A DNA stretch of 50,500 nt from Photobacterium aquae (GTDB lineage Bacteria > Pseudomonadota > Gammaproteobacteria > Enterobacterales > Vibrionaceae). Below, in pieces: positions 8,372-17,264 of this stretch. Position 1 is the first letter of the stretch. Every line of letters starts with the position of its first letter. The notes beneath the pieces were generated by a model. It searched no databases and had not been told where the DNA came from. It saw only the letters and a program-made list of their open reading frames with translations. The position numbers were made by a program, and so were the translations under genes. The stretch spans positions 1 through 50,500 of the forward strand of contig NZ_LDOT01000010.1 of NCBI RefSeq assembly GCF_001029445.1, written 5' to 3'.

Positions 8372-10822
8372 TTATGCCGCAATATTCTTGGTTGATGATT
8401 GATAGGGCTTGGCTGCCAGTGCATCCGATTCAAAATCATCGACATTGATGACCTGAAGTCGGCCAGTCTCAGCACGGCGCAACAGCTCGGCTTCATCAGG
8501 GTTAATCACCTTAAGTTCAAGCCCGATCTCCGCGACTTTATCTAGCTGCATGAACGGGAGCTTCTTACCGACAGCTTGGCAAACTCGGTCGTAGAGCGGC
8601 TCTGCGGCGAGGATATCCTTGAGGGTTTCCTCCAGATGGCCTGCCGGGTAGTGGGGTGATGCCTCGAGGAATTGGTTGCGGCCAATTCGAGAGCGAGTCT
8701 CGCTTGGTGTTTGCAGGATCCTGGCAATCTGGTGGTCCAGCTTGTCCGAAGGACGACTGCGGCCAAGCCCTAACGGGAAGACCATAACACGTAGCAAGGC
8801 GGCGACAGGGCGATTCGGGAAGTTGCGAAGGAAGTTGTCCAGCGCCTCTTCAGTTTGGTAGAGGGCGTCTTGCAATCCCCAGTGTACCAGCGGCAGATCT
8901 TCTTGCTTGCAGCCTTCGTCGTTGTAGCGCTTGAGGGTCGCGGAGGCCAGATAGAGCTGGCTCAGCACATCCCCTAGTCGGGCTGATAGGCGTTCTTTTC
9001 GTTTGAGCGAACCACCGAGAACGGCCATCGAGATATCGGCTAGCAGAGCGAGGTTGGCACTGTAGCGGTTGAGTTGCTGATAGTAGCGGCGCGTGGCATT
9101 TTTGCTCGGTGAGCTCGAACCGCGACCGTCAGTCAGGCCGAACCAGAACGACCGCACCATATTGCTAAATACAAATCCGATATGGCCAAACACGGCGTTG
9201 TCGAACTCCGCCAGTGCCTTGTCGGCATCGTCATGGTACGCGGCGTTCATTTCATCCAGTACATACGGGTGGCAGCGGATTGCGCCTTGACCGAAGATAA
9301 TCATCGAGCGGGTAAGAATATTAGCCCCTTCAACGGTGACTGCAATCGGTGCGCCTTGGTAGCTGCGGGCAAGGAAGTTGCTCGGCCCCATGCAGATACC
9401 CTTGCCGCCAACGATATCCATCGCATCGATAACACTGCGCTGGCCACGGTGGGTACAATGGTATTTGACGATAGCGGAAATCACCGAGGGTTTTTCGCCA
9501 AGATCAATCCCTGCAACAGTCAGGGTGCTGGCTGCATCCATCACATAGGCATTGCCACCAATGCGGGCCAGCGGCTCTTCGATCCCTTCCATTTTGCCTA
9601 TCGGCAGTTTGAACTGACGGCGGATGCGAGCATAGGCACCGGTTGCCAGAGCCGCGGTCTTCAAGCCACCTGTTGAGTTTGAAGGTAAAGTGATGCCACG
9701 ACCAACAGACAGGCATTCGACCAACATGCGCCAGCCTTGCCCGGCCATGTCCTGACCGCCGATAATGAAGTCAATGGGCACAAAGACCTTGTCGCCCTGG
9801 GTTGGTCCGTTTTGGAAGGGCAGGTTGAGAGGGAAATGGCGTCGGCCGATTTTGACGCCGTCGAGATCCGTTGGGATCAGGGCGCAGGTGATCCCGAGAT
9901 CTTCTTCATTGCCCAGCAGATGCTCAGGATCATAAAGCTTGAAGGCGAGACCTAACACGGTGGCGACCGGTGCGAGGGTGATGTAACGCTTGTTCCAGGT
10001 CAGCTCCATCCCCAGAACCTCTTTCCCTTGCCATTGCCCGGTTTTTACGATCCCGAAATCTGGGATTGATCCGGCATCAGATCCCGCTTCTGGGCTGGTC
10101 AGGGCAAAACAAGGGATCTCCTTGCCTTCGGCAAGCCGCGGCAGGTAATGGTCTTTTTGTTCCTTGGTACCATAGTGCTGGAGGAGTTCACCCGGCCCCA
10201 AGGAGTTAGGGACACCAACGGTCGATGACAGGACGCCGGAGATCCCGGTGAGTTTCTGCAGTACCAGAGATTGGGCGTAGGCTGAAAACTCTAACCCGCC
10301 GTATTCCTTCTTGATGATCATGGCAAAGAACTTGTTGTCTTTGAGGTACTGCCAAACATCAGGGGGGAGGTCGGCGAGTTCATGGGTGACCTCGAAGTCA
10401 TTGACCATCCTGCATACTTCGTTGACGGGTCCGTCGATGAAGGCCTTTTCTTCCGCACTCAGGCGAGGGGCCGGGACATCATGGAGCTTGTTCCAATCCG
10501 GGGCTCCTTTGAATAAATCCGCTTCCCACCAAACCGTACCGGCATCAATGGCTTCTTTTTCAGTTCGAGACATTTCTGGCATAACTTGCTTGAAAGCCTT
10601 GAGGGCAGGGCGGCTGAATAGTTTTTGGCGTAGGGATGGAATATTGAGTGGCAGTGCGATGAGTGCGAACAGCAACCAGCTAATTTGACCGGCGGTATTG
10701 ATTACCGTACCGAGCAATAGTGCTGCAGCGATGGCGAGGGTAAAGGTCTTGAGGTTAGCCCTGTAGTAGGCAAGCCCCCCGATCAGACCAGCAAGCCCTA
10801 ACAGGTACACAAGTGTAACCAT
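8372..10822 (-). CDS. fadE: Acyl-CoA dehydrogenase FadE
   Basis: FAD-dependent first step of fatty-acid beta-oxidation, converting acyl-CoA to trans-2-enoyl-CoA. The 816-residue length is typical of the large FadE type and about twice that of ordinary acyl-CoA dehydrogenases. The N-terminus is hydrophobic (about residues 1-50), consistent with membrane attachment. The acyl-CoA dehydrogenase domains follow, with [14 protein letters not shown] and [18 protein letters not shown], both characteristic of FadE. A clear GGAGAT lies before the ATG. A FadR-like site lies upstream. In E. coli fadE is next to gmhA; here a SulP gene separates them. Confidence 0.97.
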   Translation of the reverse strand: MVTLVYLLGLAGLIGGLAYYRANLKTFTLAIAAALLLGTVINTAGQISWLLFALIALPLNIPSLRQKLFSRPALKAFKQVMPEMSRTEKEAIDAGTVWWEADLFKGAPDWNKLHDVPAPRLSAEEKAFIDGPVNEVCRMVNDFEVTHELADLPPDVWQYLKDNKFFAMIIKKEYGGLEFSAYAQSLVLQKLTGISGVLSSTVGVPNSLGPGELLQHYGTKEQKDHYLPRLAEGKEIPCFALTSPEAGSDAGSIPDFGIVKTGQWQGKEVLGMELTWNKRYITLAPVATVLGLAFKLYDPEHLLGNEEDLGITCALIPTDLDGVKIGRRHFPLNLPFQNGPTQGDKVFVPIDFIIGGQDMAGQGWRMLVECLSVGRGITLPSNSTGGLKTAALATGAYARIRRQFKLPIGKMEGIEEPLARIGGNAYVMDAASTLTVAGIDLGEKPSVISAIVKYHCTHRGQRSVIDAMDIVGGKGICMGPSNFLARSYQGAPIAVTVEGANILTRSMIIFGQGAIRCHPYVLDEMNAAYHDDADKALAEFDNAVFGHIGFVFSNMVRSFWFGLTDGRGSSSPSKNATRRYYQQLNRYSANLALLADISMAVLGGSLKRKERLSARLGDVLSQLYLASATLKRYNDEGCKQEDLPLVHWGLQDALYQTEEALDNFLRNFPNRPVAALLRVMVFPLGLGRSRPSDKLDHQIARILQTPSETRSRIGRNQFLEASPHYPAGHLEETLKDILAAEPLYDRVCQAVGKKLPFMQLDKVAEIGLELKVINPDEAELLRRAETGRLQVINVDDFESDALAAKPYQSSTKNIAA

Positions 10823-10881
10823 GGTATATCTCCTTATATGGGCATTATTTTTTTATTATTTGGGTACATTTTATGCAAGGT

Positions 10882-10898
10882 AAGAGGTCTTACCACTT
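10882..10898 (-). promoter_or_regulatory. Candidate FadR operator upstream of fadE
   Basis: A 17-base near-palindrome reading AAGAGGTCTTACCACTT shares the GGTC..AC core and flanks of the E. coli FadR consensus. It lies about 60 bases before the fadE start. A possible -10 (TAAAAT on the minus strand) lies between it and the gene, so FadR binding would block transcription. Matching was done by eye. Confidence 0.5.
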
Positions 10899-11001
10899 GT
10901 GATAAGTGTAATGCGTTCTTTAAGGGAATGTAAAATCTTTTTCCTTGCTGCAAGGCGGGGGTTACGTAAAGATGTCTTGTCACTTCTGGTAAATAAGGGC
11001 T

Positions 11002-11015
11002 TTGATCAAGATCAG
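11002..11015 (+). promoter_or_regulatory. FNR-like box upstream of the SulP gene
   Basis: TTGAT-CAAG-ATCAG matches the FNR consensus TTGAT-N4-ATCAA at 9 of 10 informative bases. It lies about 300 bases before the SulP start and about 180 before fadE, so the target is uncertain. No clear -10 is visible at the expected spacing. Confidence 0.3.
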
Positions 11016-11086
11016 CGAGATCGGAAAAACGACTTGCGAAAAATTCTCATGTAATTACCATATGTCGGTGTTGTCCATTTGCTAAT

Positions 11087-11309
11087 CACCCTTCTGACAG
11101 CGAAGTCAGGGAGCAATGGGCCGGAAATGGACTTTAACTGGCAGCGCGACGCGCCAGTGACTACGTTGCCTTTCCCGAATTCCGACTGACGCATGCCCGC
11201 CGGATCCCTTCTCGGGTCGACAGCTTCAAACAAACTTTACTTCATTCTTTATCCAGACCAACAGACGTTTGGTTTTTTGCGTTTCCGTTTGGTCTGCAAG
11301 GGGCGAGCC
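11087..11309 (+). other. Structured 5' leader candidate of the SulP transporter
   Basis: A gene-free stretch with several stems. CTGAC/GTCAG encloses a six-base loop at 11094-11109. A bulged hairpin, ACTGGC-A-GCG with CGC-GCCAGT, lies at 11137-11158. A terminator-like hairpin, ACCAA/TTGGT followed by a T run, ends near 11278. The segment CAGACCAA (11254-11261) can instead pair perfectly with TTGGTCTG (11289-11296), just before the Shine-Dalgarno. A second CTGAC at 11186-11190 could compete for GTCAG. I do not recognise a known riboswitch class. Confidence 0.4.
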
Positions 11310-13028
11310 GTGTTGATATTTCATGCTTTGAAACAGGCGTGGCAAGAAGGTTTTTCTTTGTCACGCTTACGTTCTGATCTTGTTGCGGGTATTACCGTAG
11401 GGGTCGTTGCCATTCCGCTGGGTATGGCGCTTGCCATTGCAGTTGGCGTTCCTCCGCAGCACGGCCTATATACCGTGATCGTTGCAGGTTTGCTAGCAGC
11501 TTTGCTGGGCGGCTCTCGTTTTAATATTACCGGGCCGACTGCGGCCTTCGTCGTTATCCTGCTGCCTATTACCCAGCAATATGGTCTGACTGGCTTGATG
11601 CTAGCGACGATGATGTCTGGTGTTATCTTGTTGTTGATGGGTATTTTACGTCTAGGCCAGCTGGTGGCATACGTACCTTATCCTGTTACAACGGGTTTTA
11701 CTGCCGGTATCGGCCTGACCATTGCGTTCCTGCAGCTCAAGGATCTACTCGGCCTGACCGTGGCAACCAACCCAATCCATTTTCCGGAGAAAGTCGTCGC
11801 GTATGCCACGGCGATGCCTAGCATCAATTTGTCCGATACCATTGTTGGGGTTGTGACTATTGCTGCTTTCATTCTTTGGGCAAAACTGAAAACCAAAGTA
11901 CCGGCTCACGTTGTTGCGCTGGTTACCGGTACGCTGCTGGCCCTAGTGCTGAACCATTTTGGCTCGGGTCATGTTGGTTTGCTGGGCGAGAAGTTCCATT
12001 ACCAAATCGGTGATTTGGTGGGTCAGGGGATCCCTCAGGTGCTGCCTCAGTTCAGCCTGCCGTGGCAAGATGGTGCGGTGACCTGGTCATTGGTGATCGA
12101 ACTGCTTCCTGCAGCCTTTACCATTGCGATGCTAGGCTGTATTGAGTCTTTGCTGTGCGCTGTAGTGGCAGATGGCATGACAGGGACCAAGCACAACCCT
12201 AACGGCGAGTTGGTTGGTCAGGGTATTGCCAATATCGTGGTACCGTTTTTCGGTGGTATCCCGGCAACGGCTGCGATTGCACGTACCGCAACCAATATCC
12301 GAGCAGGGGCATTCTCACCGGTGTCTGCTATTGTTCATGCCTTGTTTGTATTGGCGGCCATGATTGCTCTTGCCCCTATGCTGTCTTATGTTCCAATGAG
12401 TGCACTGGCTGGTCTGCTGATTATGGTAGCTTGGAATATGTCCGAGGCTCCGCACTTTGTTCATACGTTGAAAGTTGCGCCGCGCCGAGATGTGGCGGTA
12501 TTGCTGACATGTTTCACTTTGACCGTGGTGTTCGACATGGTCGTAGCGGTTGTGGTTGGCTTGCTATTGGCTGGTCTATTGTTTATTCAGCGTATTGCTT
12601 CGCTAACAACGGTCAGCAAGGTATCGGGTACTCACCCTCACCAGAATTTTGGTGACGATGTTGTGGTTTACGATATCAATGGCCCATTGTTCTTTGCGGC
12701 TAGCGAGAAGGCGTTGTCAGTGATTGATTGTGTCGCGCCACAGACTCGTGCTGTGGTATTGGATTTCTCTGATGTCACCACCGTAGACATTACCGCGATC
12801 CATGCCCTTGAAAATGCCCTCGATCGCGTTCGTGACTACCCGGTTTGCCTGATTGGCGTAGGGCCGCATATCGAGAAGAAGCTGGCTTCTGCTGGGGTGC
12901 TGGCACTGGAAAACCTTGAGGTTTATCCTTCTGGTGAGTCATTACGTGAGCATTTGGCATCAAAGGGTCACAATGTCCAGTCTCAGGAGTCGACACCTTT
13001 AACGGTTTCTATGTACACTGCTAGCTAG
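11310..13028 (+). CDS. SulP family anion permease with C-terminal STAS domain
   Basis: An SLC26/SulP inner-membrane transporter, 572 residues from the chosen GTG. The membrane domain contains the family patterns DLVAGITVGVVAIPLGMA and FNITGPTAAF. A cytoplasmic STAS domain follows at about 450-550 (VVLDFSDVTTVDITAIHAL). The substrate may be sulfate, bicarbonate or a dicarboxylate and cannot be told from motifs. I chose the GTG at 11310 because AGGGG lies about 6 bases upstream; a TTG at 11313 is possible. The frame continues upstream to 11193, but that extension is non-homologous in character and overlaps the structured leader. The gene sits between fadE and gmhA, which are neighbours in E. 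coli. Confidence 0.9.
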   Translation: MLIFHALKQAWQEGFSLSRLRSDLVAGITVGVVAIPLGMALAIAVGVPPQHGLYTVIVAGLLAALLGGSRFNITGPTAAFVVILLPITQQYGLTGLMLATMMSGVILLLMGILRLGQLVAYVPYPVTTGFTAGIGLTIAFLQLKDLLGLTVATNPIHFPEKVVAYATAMPSINLSDTIVGVVTIAAFILWAKLKTKVPAHVVALVTGTLLALVLNHFGSGHVGLLGEKFHYQIGDLVGQGIPQVLPQFSLPWQDGAVTWSLVIELLPAAFTIAMLGCIESLLCAVVADGMTGTKHNPNGELVGQGIANIVVPFFGGIPATAAIARTATNIRAGAFSPVSAIVHALFVLAAMIALAPMLSYVPMSALAGLLIMVAWNMSEAPHFVHTLKVAPRRDVAVLLTCFTLTVVFDMVVAVVVGLLLAGLLFIQRIASLTTVSKVSGTHPHQNFGDDVVVYDINGPLFFAASEKALSVIDCVAPQTRAVVLDFSDVTTVDITAIHALENALDRVRDYPVCLIGVGPHIEKKLASAGVLALENLEVYPSGESLREHLASKGHNVQSQESTPLTVSMYTAS

Positions 13029-13038
13029 GTAATGAATA

Positions 13039-13060
13039 GCGGGAAAGTATACTTTCCCGC
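13039..13060. repeat. Perfect 22-base palindrome between the SulP gene and gmhA
   Basis: GCGGGAAAGTA is followed directly by its reverse complement TACTTTCCCGC. There is no T run after it on either strand, so it is not a standard terminator. It could be an operator for a dimeric regulator or an mRNA-stabilising hairpin. Confidence 0.6.
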
Positions 13061-13093
13061 ACAACAATAAATTACGTAACCTGAGTAGAGCCT

Positions 13094-13672
13094 ATGTACC
13101 AAGATATTATCCGTGCAGAGCTGACAGAAGCTGCTGACGTACTTAACCGCTTTTTGAGCGATGACAAGAATATGGCGGACATCGAAGCAGCAGCCAAGCT
13201 GCTGGCCGAGTCTTTCAAGCAGGGTGGCAAAGTCCTTTCTTGCGGTAATGGCGGCTCGCACTGTGATGCGATGCATTTTGCCGAAGAGCTAACTGGCCGC
13301 TACCGTGAGAACCGTCCTGGTTATCCAGGTATTGCGATTTCAGATCCTAGCCACCTGTCTTGCGTGAGCAACGACTTTGGCTACGAATATGTTTTTTCGC
13401 GCTACCTTGAAGCTGTAGGCGCAAAGGGCGATGTGCTGTTTGGCCTGTCGACCTCTGGCAACTCCGGCAATATCATCAAAGCGATCGATGCAGCCAAGGC
13501 CAAAGGCATGAAGGTGATTGCGTTGACGGGTAAGGATGGCGGCAAGATGGCTGGACTGGCCGATGTCGAAATCCGTGTACCGCATTTTGGCTACGCTGAT
13601 CGTATCCAGGAAATTCATATCAAAATTATTCATATTTTGATTATGCTGGTAGAAAAGGAAATGGCGGAGTAA
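13094..13672 (+). CDS. gmhA: Phosphoheptose isomerase (sedoheptulose-7-phosphate isomerase)
   Basis: Converts sedoheptulose 7-phosphate to D-glycero-D-manno-heptose 7-phosphate, the first step of LPS inner-core heptose synthesis. The product is 192 residues, the same length as E. coli GmhA. A SIS domain is visible with the phosphate-binding GNGGSHCDA (about 51-59) and [10 protein letters not shown]. The catalytic glutamate (E65 in FAEELTGRY) and histidine (H180 in KIIHILIML) are in place. It is followed by yafJ, as in E. coli. Confidence 0.98.
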   Translation: MYQDIIRAELTEAADVLNRFLSDDKNMADIEAAAKLLAESFKQGGKVLSCGNGGSHCDAMHFAEELTGRYRENRPGYPGIAISDPSHLSCVSNDFGYEYVFSRYLEAVGAKGDVLFGLSTSGNSGNIIKAIDAAKAKGMKVIALTGKDGGKMAGLADVEIRVPHFGYADRIQEIHIKIIHILIMLVEKEMAE

Positions 13673-13710
13673 CCGCTAACATACTGCAAGTAGATAGGGC
13701 ATAAAGGACT

Positions 13711-14490
13711 ATGTGTGAATTATTGGGCATGAGTGCCAATGTGCCGACGGACATCTGTTTCAGCTTTACCGGCTTGATGCAGCGGGGCGGCAATACTGGG
13801 CCACACCGTGATGGTTGGGGGATCACCTTCTATGAGGGCAAGGGTTTTCGTACCTTTAAAGATCCCAACCCTAGCAGCCAGTCGAGGATTGCTGAGCTTG
13901 TGCAGGAGTACCCGATAAAAAGCCGTGCGGTGGTCAGCCATATTCGGCAGGCCAACCGTGGTGGGGTGAGTTTGGAAAATACCCATCCATTCACTCGGGA
14001 GTTATGGGGGCAGTATTGGACGTTTGCCCACAACGGTCAGTTAACTGGTTATGAAAGCCTTGAAACCGGACGGTTTAAACCGGTCGGGGACACCGACAGT
14101 GAATTGGCTTTTTGTTGGTTGCTGAATCAGGTTGAGGGCAGGTTTCCAGAGCCACCAGAAGAGCTCGATGTGGTTTTTGACTGGGTAGCAAAATGTTGCG
14201 ACACCCTGCGTTCACTTGGTGTCTACAATATGTTGTTGAGTAATGGTGAGTATGTACTTACCTACTGTACGAACAACTTGCACTGGATCACCCGTCGGGC
14301 ACCGTTCGGAAAAGCGTCGTTGATCGATGAGGACGTGACTATCGATTTCCAGCAGGAGACAACACCGAATGATGTTGTGACGGTAGTGGCGACCCAGCCT
14401 CTGACCAATGATGAATGCTGGCATAAAATGCTGCCGGGCGAATTTAGCGTGTTTCATCTTGGTGAGTTGGCATATAGCCGTAAAGGTTAA
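13711..14490 (+). CDS. yafJ: YafJ-like class II glutamine amidotransferase family protein
   Basis: 259 residues. The N-terminal Cys2 (MCELLGMSAN) is the Ntn nucleophile after Met removal, and the GATase_4 pattern continues with HRDGWG, SHIRQANRG, HPFTREL and FAHNGQL. Only the glutaminase half is present. There is no synthetase domain, so its acceptor substrate is unknown. The gap from gmhA is 38 bases, suggesting an operon, as in E. coli. Confidence 0.92.
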   Translation: MCELLGMSANVPTDICFSFTGLMQRGGNTGPHRDGWGITFYEGKGFRTFKDPNPSSQSRIAELVQEYPIKSRAVVSHIRQANRGGVSLENTHPFTRELWGQYWTFAHNGQLTGYESLETGRFKPVGDTDSELAFCWLLNQVEGRFPEPPEELDVVFDWVAKCCDTLRSLGVYNMLLSNGEYVLTYCTNNLHWITRRAPFGKASLIDEDVTIDFQQETTPNDVVTVVATQPLTNDECWHKMLPGEFSVFHLGELAYSRKG

Positions 14491-14548
14491 GCGCCAGTTT
14501 GGCAAATGATACGGTACCTAGGCACTCAGAATACCTCATAAAAGAAAA

Positions 14549-14574
14549 ACGCGACCGACAGGTCGCGTTTTTTT
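14549..14574. terminator. Bidirectional intrinsic terminator between yafJ and purN
   Basis: Stem ACGCGACC/GGTCGCGT with a GACA loop, followed by a T run and preceded by AAAAA, serving both convergent genes. Confidence 0.93.
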
Positions 14575-14609
14575 ATATGTGTTGTCGAACGGCTTGGCGC
14601 AGGGAAATG

Positions 14610-15260
14610 TTAGGATTCATCATCGGATGCATAGCCACCAGAAGGCAGGTCGTTACCGTCGAGACGGGCTCGGTTTCCCTCCATGACTACTCGCTGGGAT
14701 AGGCACCAGTTGGCGACAAGCGGGTAAATCCGATGTTCCTGCTGCTGCACCCGATCCTTAACGTCATCGGCGCTGTCATCACTAAAAATCGGCACTTTGG
14801 CCTGAAGGATAACCGGCCCGCCGTCAAGCTCTTCGGTGACGAAGTGGACGCTGGTGCCATGCTCGTTATCACCGGCATCGATGGCCCGCTGGTGGGTATT
14901 GAGCCCCGGGTATTTGGGGAGCAATGACGGATGGACATTGATCATCCTCCCCTGGTAGTGGCGGACAAACTCTGCGCTTAAGATCCGCATAAATCCGGCA
15001 AGTACAACCAAGTCCGGTTGATAGCGGTCAATTTGCTCAGCCATAGCCTGATCGAATGCGTCCCGGTCTGGGTAGTGCTCGGCAGACAGGTGCAGAGCAT
15101 CGATTCCGGCGAGGCGTGCCCGCTCAAGGCCATAGGCATCGGCTTTGTTTGACAGAACGGCAACGACACCGGCGTTGTTGATGATGCCTGACTCGCAGGC
15201 ATCAATCATAGCTTGAAGGTTGGAGCCGTTACCGGAGAGTAGGACGACAATTCTCTTCAT
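14610..15260 (-). CDS. purN: Phosphoribosylglycinamide formyltransferase (GAR transformylase)
   Basis: Transfers formyl from 10-formyl-THF to GAR, the third step of purine synthesis. The 216-residue product has the SGNGSNLQA phosphate loop (9-17) and the catalytic triad N108 and H110 in INVHPSLLPKYPG and D146 in EELDGGP. It starts 3 bases after the purM stop, so the pair forms a purMN operon. The C-terminus is acidic. Confidence 0.98.
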   Translation of the reverse strand: MKRIVVLLSGNGSNLQAMIDACESGIINNAGVVAVLSNKADAYGLERARLAGIDALHLSAEHYPDRDAFDQAMAEQIDRYQPDLVVLAGFMRILSAEFVRHYQGRMINVHPSLLPKYPGLNTHQRAIDAGDNEHGTSVHFVTEELDGGPVILQAKVPIFSDDSADDVKDRVQQQEHRIYPLVANWCLSQRVVMEGNRARLDGNDLPSGGYASDDES

Positions 15261-15263
15261 GCC

Positions 15264-16304
15264 CTAGCATATCTCCACTTGCTCTTCGCCCTTATCTGCT
15301 GCCGCTATCTCACCGAGTAGCCATGCCTTCTCACCTTCGGCGTTCAGAATGGCAATTGCCTGCTCGGCCTGTTCAGCGGGTAGGGCAATCACCAGACCCA
15401 CACCGCAGTTGAAGGTACGGTACATTTCGTAAGTATTAACATTGCCGGCTTGCTGGAGCCAATTGAACACTGCCGGCCATTGCCAGCTGGTGCCGTCGAT
15501 AACAGCCTTGGTGCCATCAGGCAACACCCGGGGGATATTTTCCCAGAAGCCGCCGCCAGTGATATGGGAGATAGCATGGACGTCGCAGCTTTCCATCATC
15601 TTCAATGTGGACTGCACGTAAATTTTAGTTGGCTCAAGCAAATGGTCGGCCAATGTTTTGCCTTCCAGCTCTTGGTTGAGATCGGCTTGGGATACCTCGA
15701 TGATTTTGCGGATCAGCGAGAAGCCATTAGAGTGTGGGCCGCTGGACGCAACAGCAATTAAAGCATCACCGGCTTTGACCTTGCTGCCATCAATGATGTC
15801 GGCTTTTTCTACGACGCCAACACAAAAACCGGCAACATCATAATCCTCGCCGTGGTACATGCCTGGCATTTCTGCCGTTTCGCCGCCAATCAGGGCACAG
15901 CCTGACTGCAGGCAGCCTTCGCCAATGCCAGTTATCACTGCTGCTGCTGTATCTACGTCCAACTTGCCGGTTGCATAGTAGTCAAGGAAGAAAAGGGGCT
16001 CTGCACCTTGTACAATAAGATCGTTGACACACATGGCAACCAGATCGATGCCGATAGTATCGTGCTTGTTCAGATCCATTGCCAAGCGAAGTTTCGTCCC
16101 TACACCATCGGTACCCGATACCAGTACCGGCTCTTTGTATTTGGTTGGCAGGGCACAAAGGGCACCAAACCCACCAATATTGCCCATCACTTCCGGACGA
16201 TGGGTGCGTTTTACCACCCCTTTAATACGGTCAACCAATGCGTTGCCTGCATCGATATCAACACCAGCATCTTTGTAACTAAGAGAAGAGTTATTGCCGC
16301 TCAC
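15264..16304 (-). CDS. purM: Phosphoribosylformylglycinamidine cyclo-ligase (AIR synthetase)
   Basis: ATP-dependent ring closure of FGAM to AIR, step five of purine synthesis. 346 residues, matching the family. Signatures seen are [13 protein letters not shown] near the start, [13 protein letters not shown] (about 64-76), [13 protein letters not shown] and [13 protein letters not shown]. It is first in the purMN operon, divergent from upp, and a PurR-like operator sits about 64 bases upstream of its start. Confidence 0.98.
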   Translation of the reverse strand: MSGNNSSLSYKDAGVDIDAGNALVDRIKGVVKRTHRPEVMGNIGGFGALCALPTKYKEPVLVSGTDGVGTKLRLAMDLNKHDTIGIDLVAMCVNDLIVQGAEPLFFLDYYATGKLDVDTAAAVITGIGEGCLQSGCALIGGETAEMPGMYHGEDYDVAGFCVGVVEKADIIDGSKVKAGDALIAVASSGPHSNGFSLIRKIIEVSQADLNQELEGKTLADHLLEPTKIYVQSTLKMMESCDVHAISHITGGGFWENIPRVLPDGTKAVIDGTSWQWPAVFNWLQQAGNVNTYEMYRTFNCGVGLVIALPAEQAEQAIAILNAEGEKAWLLGEIAAADKGEEQVEIC

Positions 16305-16367
16305 AGGAGATCCCTCAACGTATTAAAGTAAAAAAGCGGGGGTATGATAACAGCAGTCAGAGCGGAA

Positions 16368-16383
16368 AGGAAAACGTTTGCGT
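16368..16383. promoter_or_regulatory. PurR operator upstream of purMN
   Basis: AGGAAAACGTTTGCGT matches the E. coli PurR box ACGCAAACGTTTGCGT at 14 of 16 bases. The position 64-79 bases before purM fits repression of purMN. It lies in the shared region with upp, about 120 bases before that gene. Confidence 0.8.
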
Positions 16384-16454
16384 CAATAAATGTCGTTGGC
16401 TGTTTCCTGAGCAAACGAAACGAACACCCCTATCGGTAGCACGATAGTCTAGTG

Positions 16455-16460
16455 TATAAT
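16455..16460 (+). promoter_or_regulatory. Candidate -10 element of upp
   Basis: A perfect TATAAT lies 40 bases before the upp start. No good -35 is visible at 17 bases. The upp Shine-Dalgarno AGGAG follows at 16490-16494. Confidence 0.5.
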
Positions 16461-16500
16461 AATGTGATTTTTTGAAAATTCGTTTGCTTAGGAGTCAGAG

Positions 16501-17127
16501 ATGAAAGTCGTTGAGGTTAAACACCCACTGGTAAAACATAAGATTGGTCTTATGCGCGAAGGTGACATCAGCACTAAGCGTTTCCGTGAGTTGGCAACGG
16601 AAGTTGGTAGCTTGCTGACGTATGAAGCGACTTCAGACTTCGAAACGGAAAAGGTTACTATCGAAGGTTGGAATGGTCAAGTCGAAATTGATCAGATCAA
16701 AGGTAAAAAAGTAACTGTAGTGCCAATTCTGCGTGCCGGTCTTGGCATGATGGATGGCGTGCTAGAGCACATGCCAAGCGCACGTATCAGTGTTGTTGGT
16801 ATCTACCGTGATGAAGAAACACTGGAGCCGGTCCCTTATTTCAACAAGCTGGCATCGAATATCGATGAGCGTATCGCATTGGTGGTTGACCCTATGCTGG
16901 CGACTGGCGGTTCTATGATCGCAACATTGGATCTGCTGAAGGAACACGGTTGTACCCAGTTTAAGGTATTGGTACTGGTTGCTGCGCCTGAGGGTATCGA
17001 AGCGCTTGAAAAAGCTCACCCAGATGTTGAGCTATACACCGCAGCTATCGACGAGAAGCTAAATGACAAGGGCTACATTGTTCCTGGTCTAGGTGATGCG
17101 GGCGACAAAATTTTCGGTACCAAGTAA
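16501..17127 (+). CDS. upp: Uracil phosphoribosyltransferase
   Basis: Salvages uracil with PRPP to form UMP. 208 residues, the same length as the E. coli enzyme. The PRPP-binding loop is [10 protein letters not shown], and the uracil-binding C-terminus contains [18 protein letters not shown]. Strong AGGAG ribosome-binding site. It is a single gene closed by its own terminator. The permease uraA, which follows upp in the same operon in E. coli, here lies convergent to it. Confidence 0.98.
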   Translation: MKVVEVKHPLVKHKIGLMREGDISTKRFRELATEVGSLLTYEATSDFETEKVTIEGWNGQVEIDQIKGKKVTVVPILRAGLGMMDGVLEHMPSARISVVGIYRDEETLEPVPYFNKLASNIDERIALVVDPMLATGGSMIATLDLLKEHGCTQFKVLVLVAAPEGIEALEKAHPDVELYTAAIDEKLNDKGYIVPGLGDAGDKIFGTK

Positions 17128-17145
17128 CACCGAACCGCTGACAAG

Positions 17146-17172
17146 AGCCGGGCAGATGCCCGGCTTTTTTTT
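17146..17172 (+). terminator. Intrinsic terminator of upp
   Basis: Nine-base stem AGCCGGGCA/TGCCCGGCT with a GA loop, then a run of eight T. Confidence 0.95.
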
Positions 17173-17212
17173 GTCTGTTATCAATGCTTGGCTTGCGTTA
17201 TCGGTTAGGTAT

Positions 17213-17236
17213 AAAAACGGGGCGCATTGGCGCCCC
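17213..17236 (-). terminator. Intrinsic terminator of uraA
   Basis: Stem GGGGCG/CGCCCC with a six-base loop. On the minus strand it is followed by GTTTTTAT, 28 bases after the uraA stop. Confidence 0.88.
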
Positions 17237-17264
17237 GGTTGGTTTTTATTGGTTTAGCGAGCGG

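Noticed and set aside
9182..9676. Forward open frame of 164 codons inside fadE
   Set aside because: Antisense shadow of fadE; no start signal.
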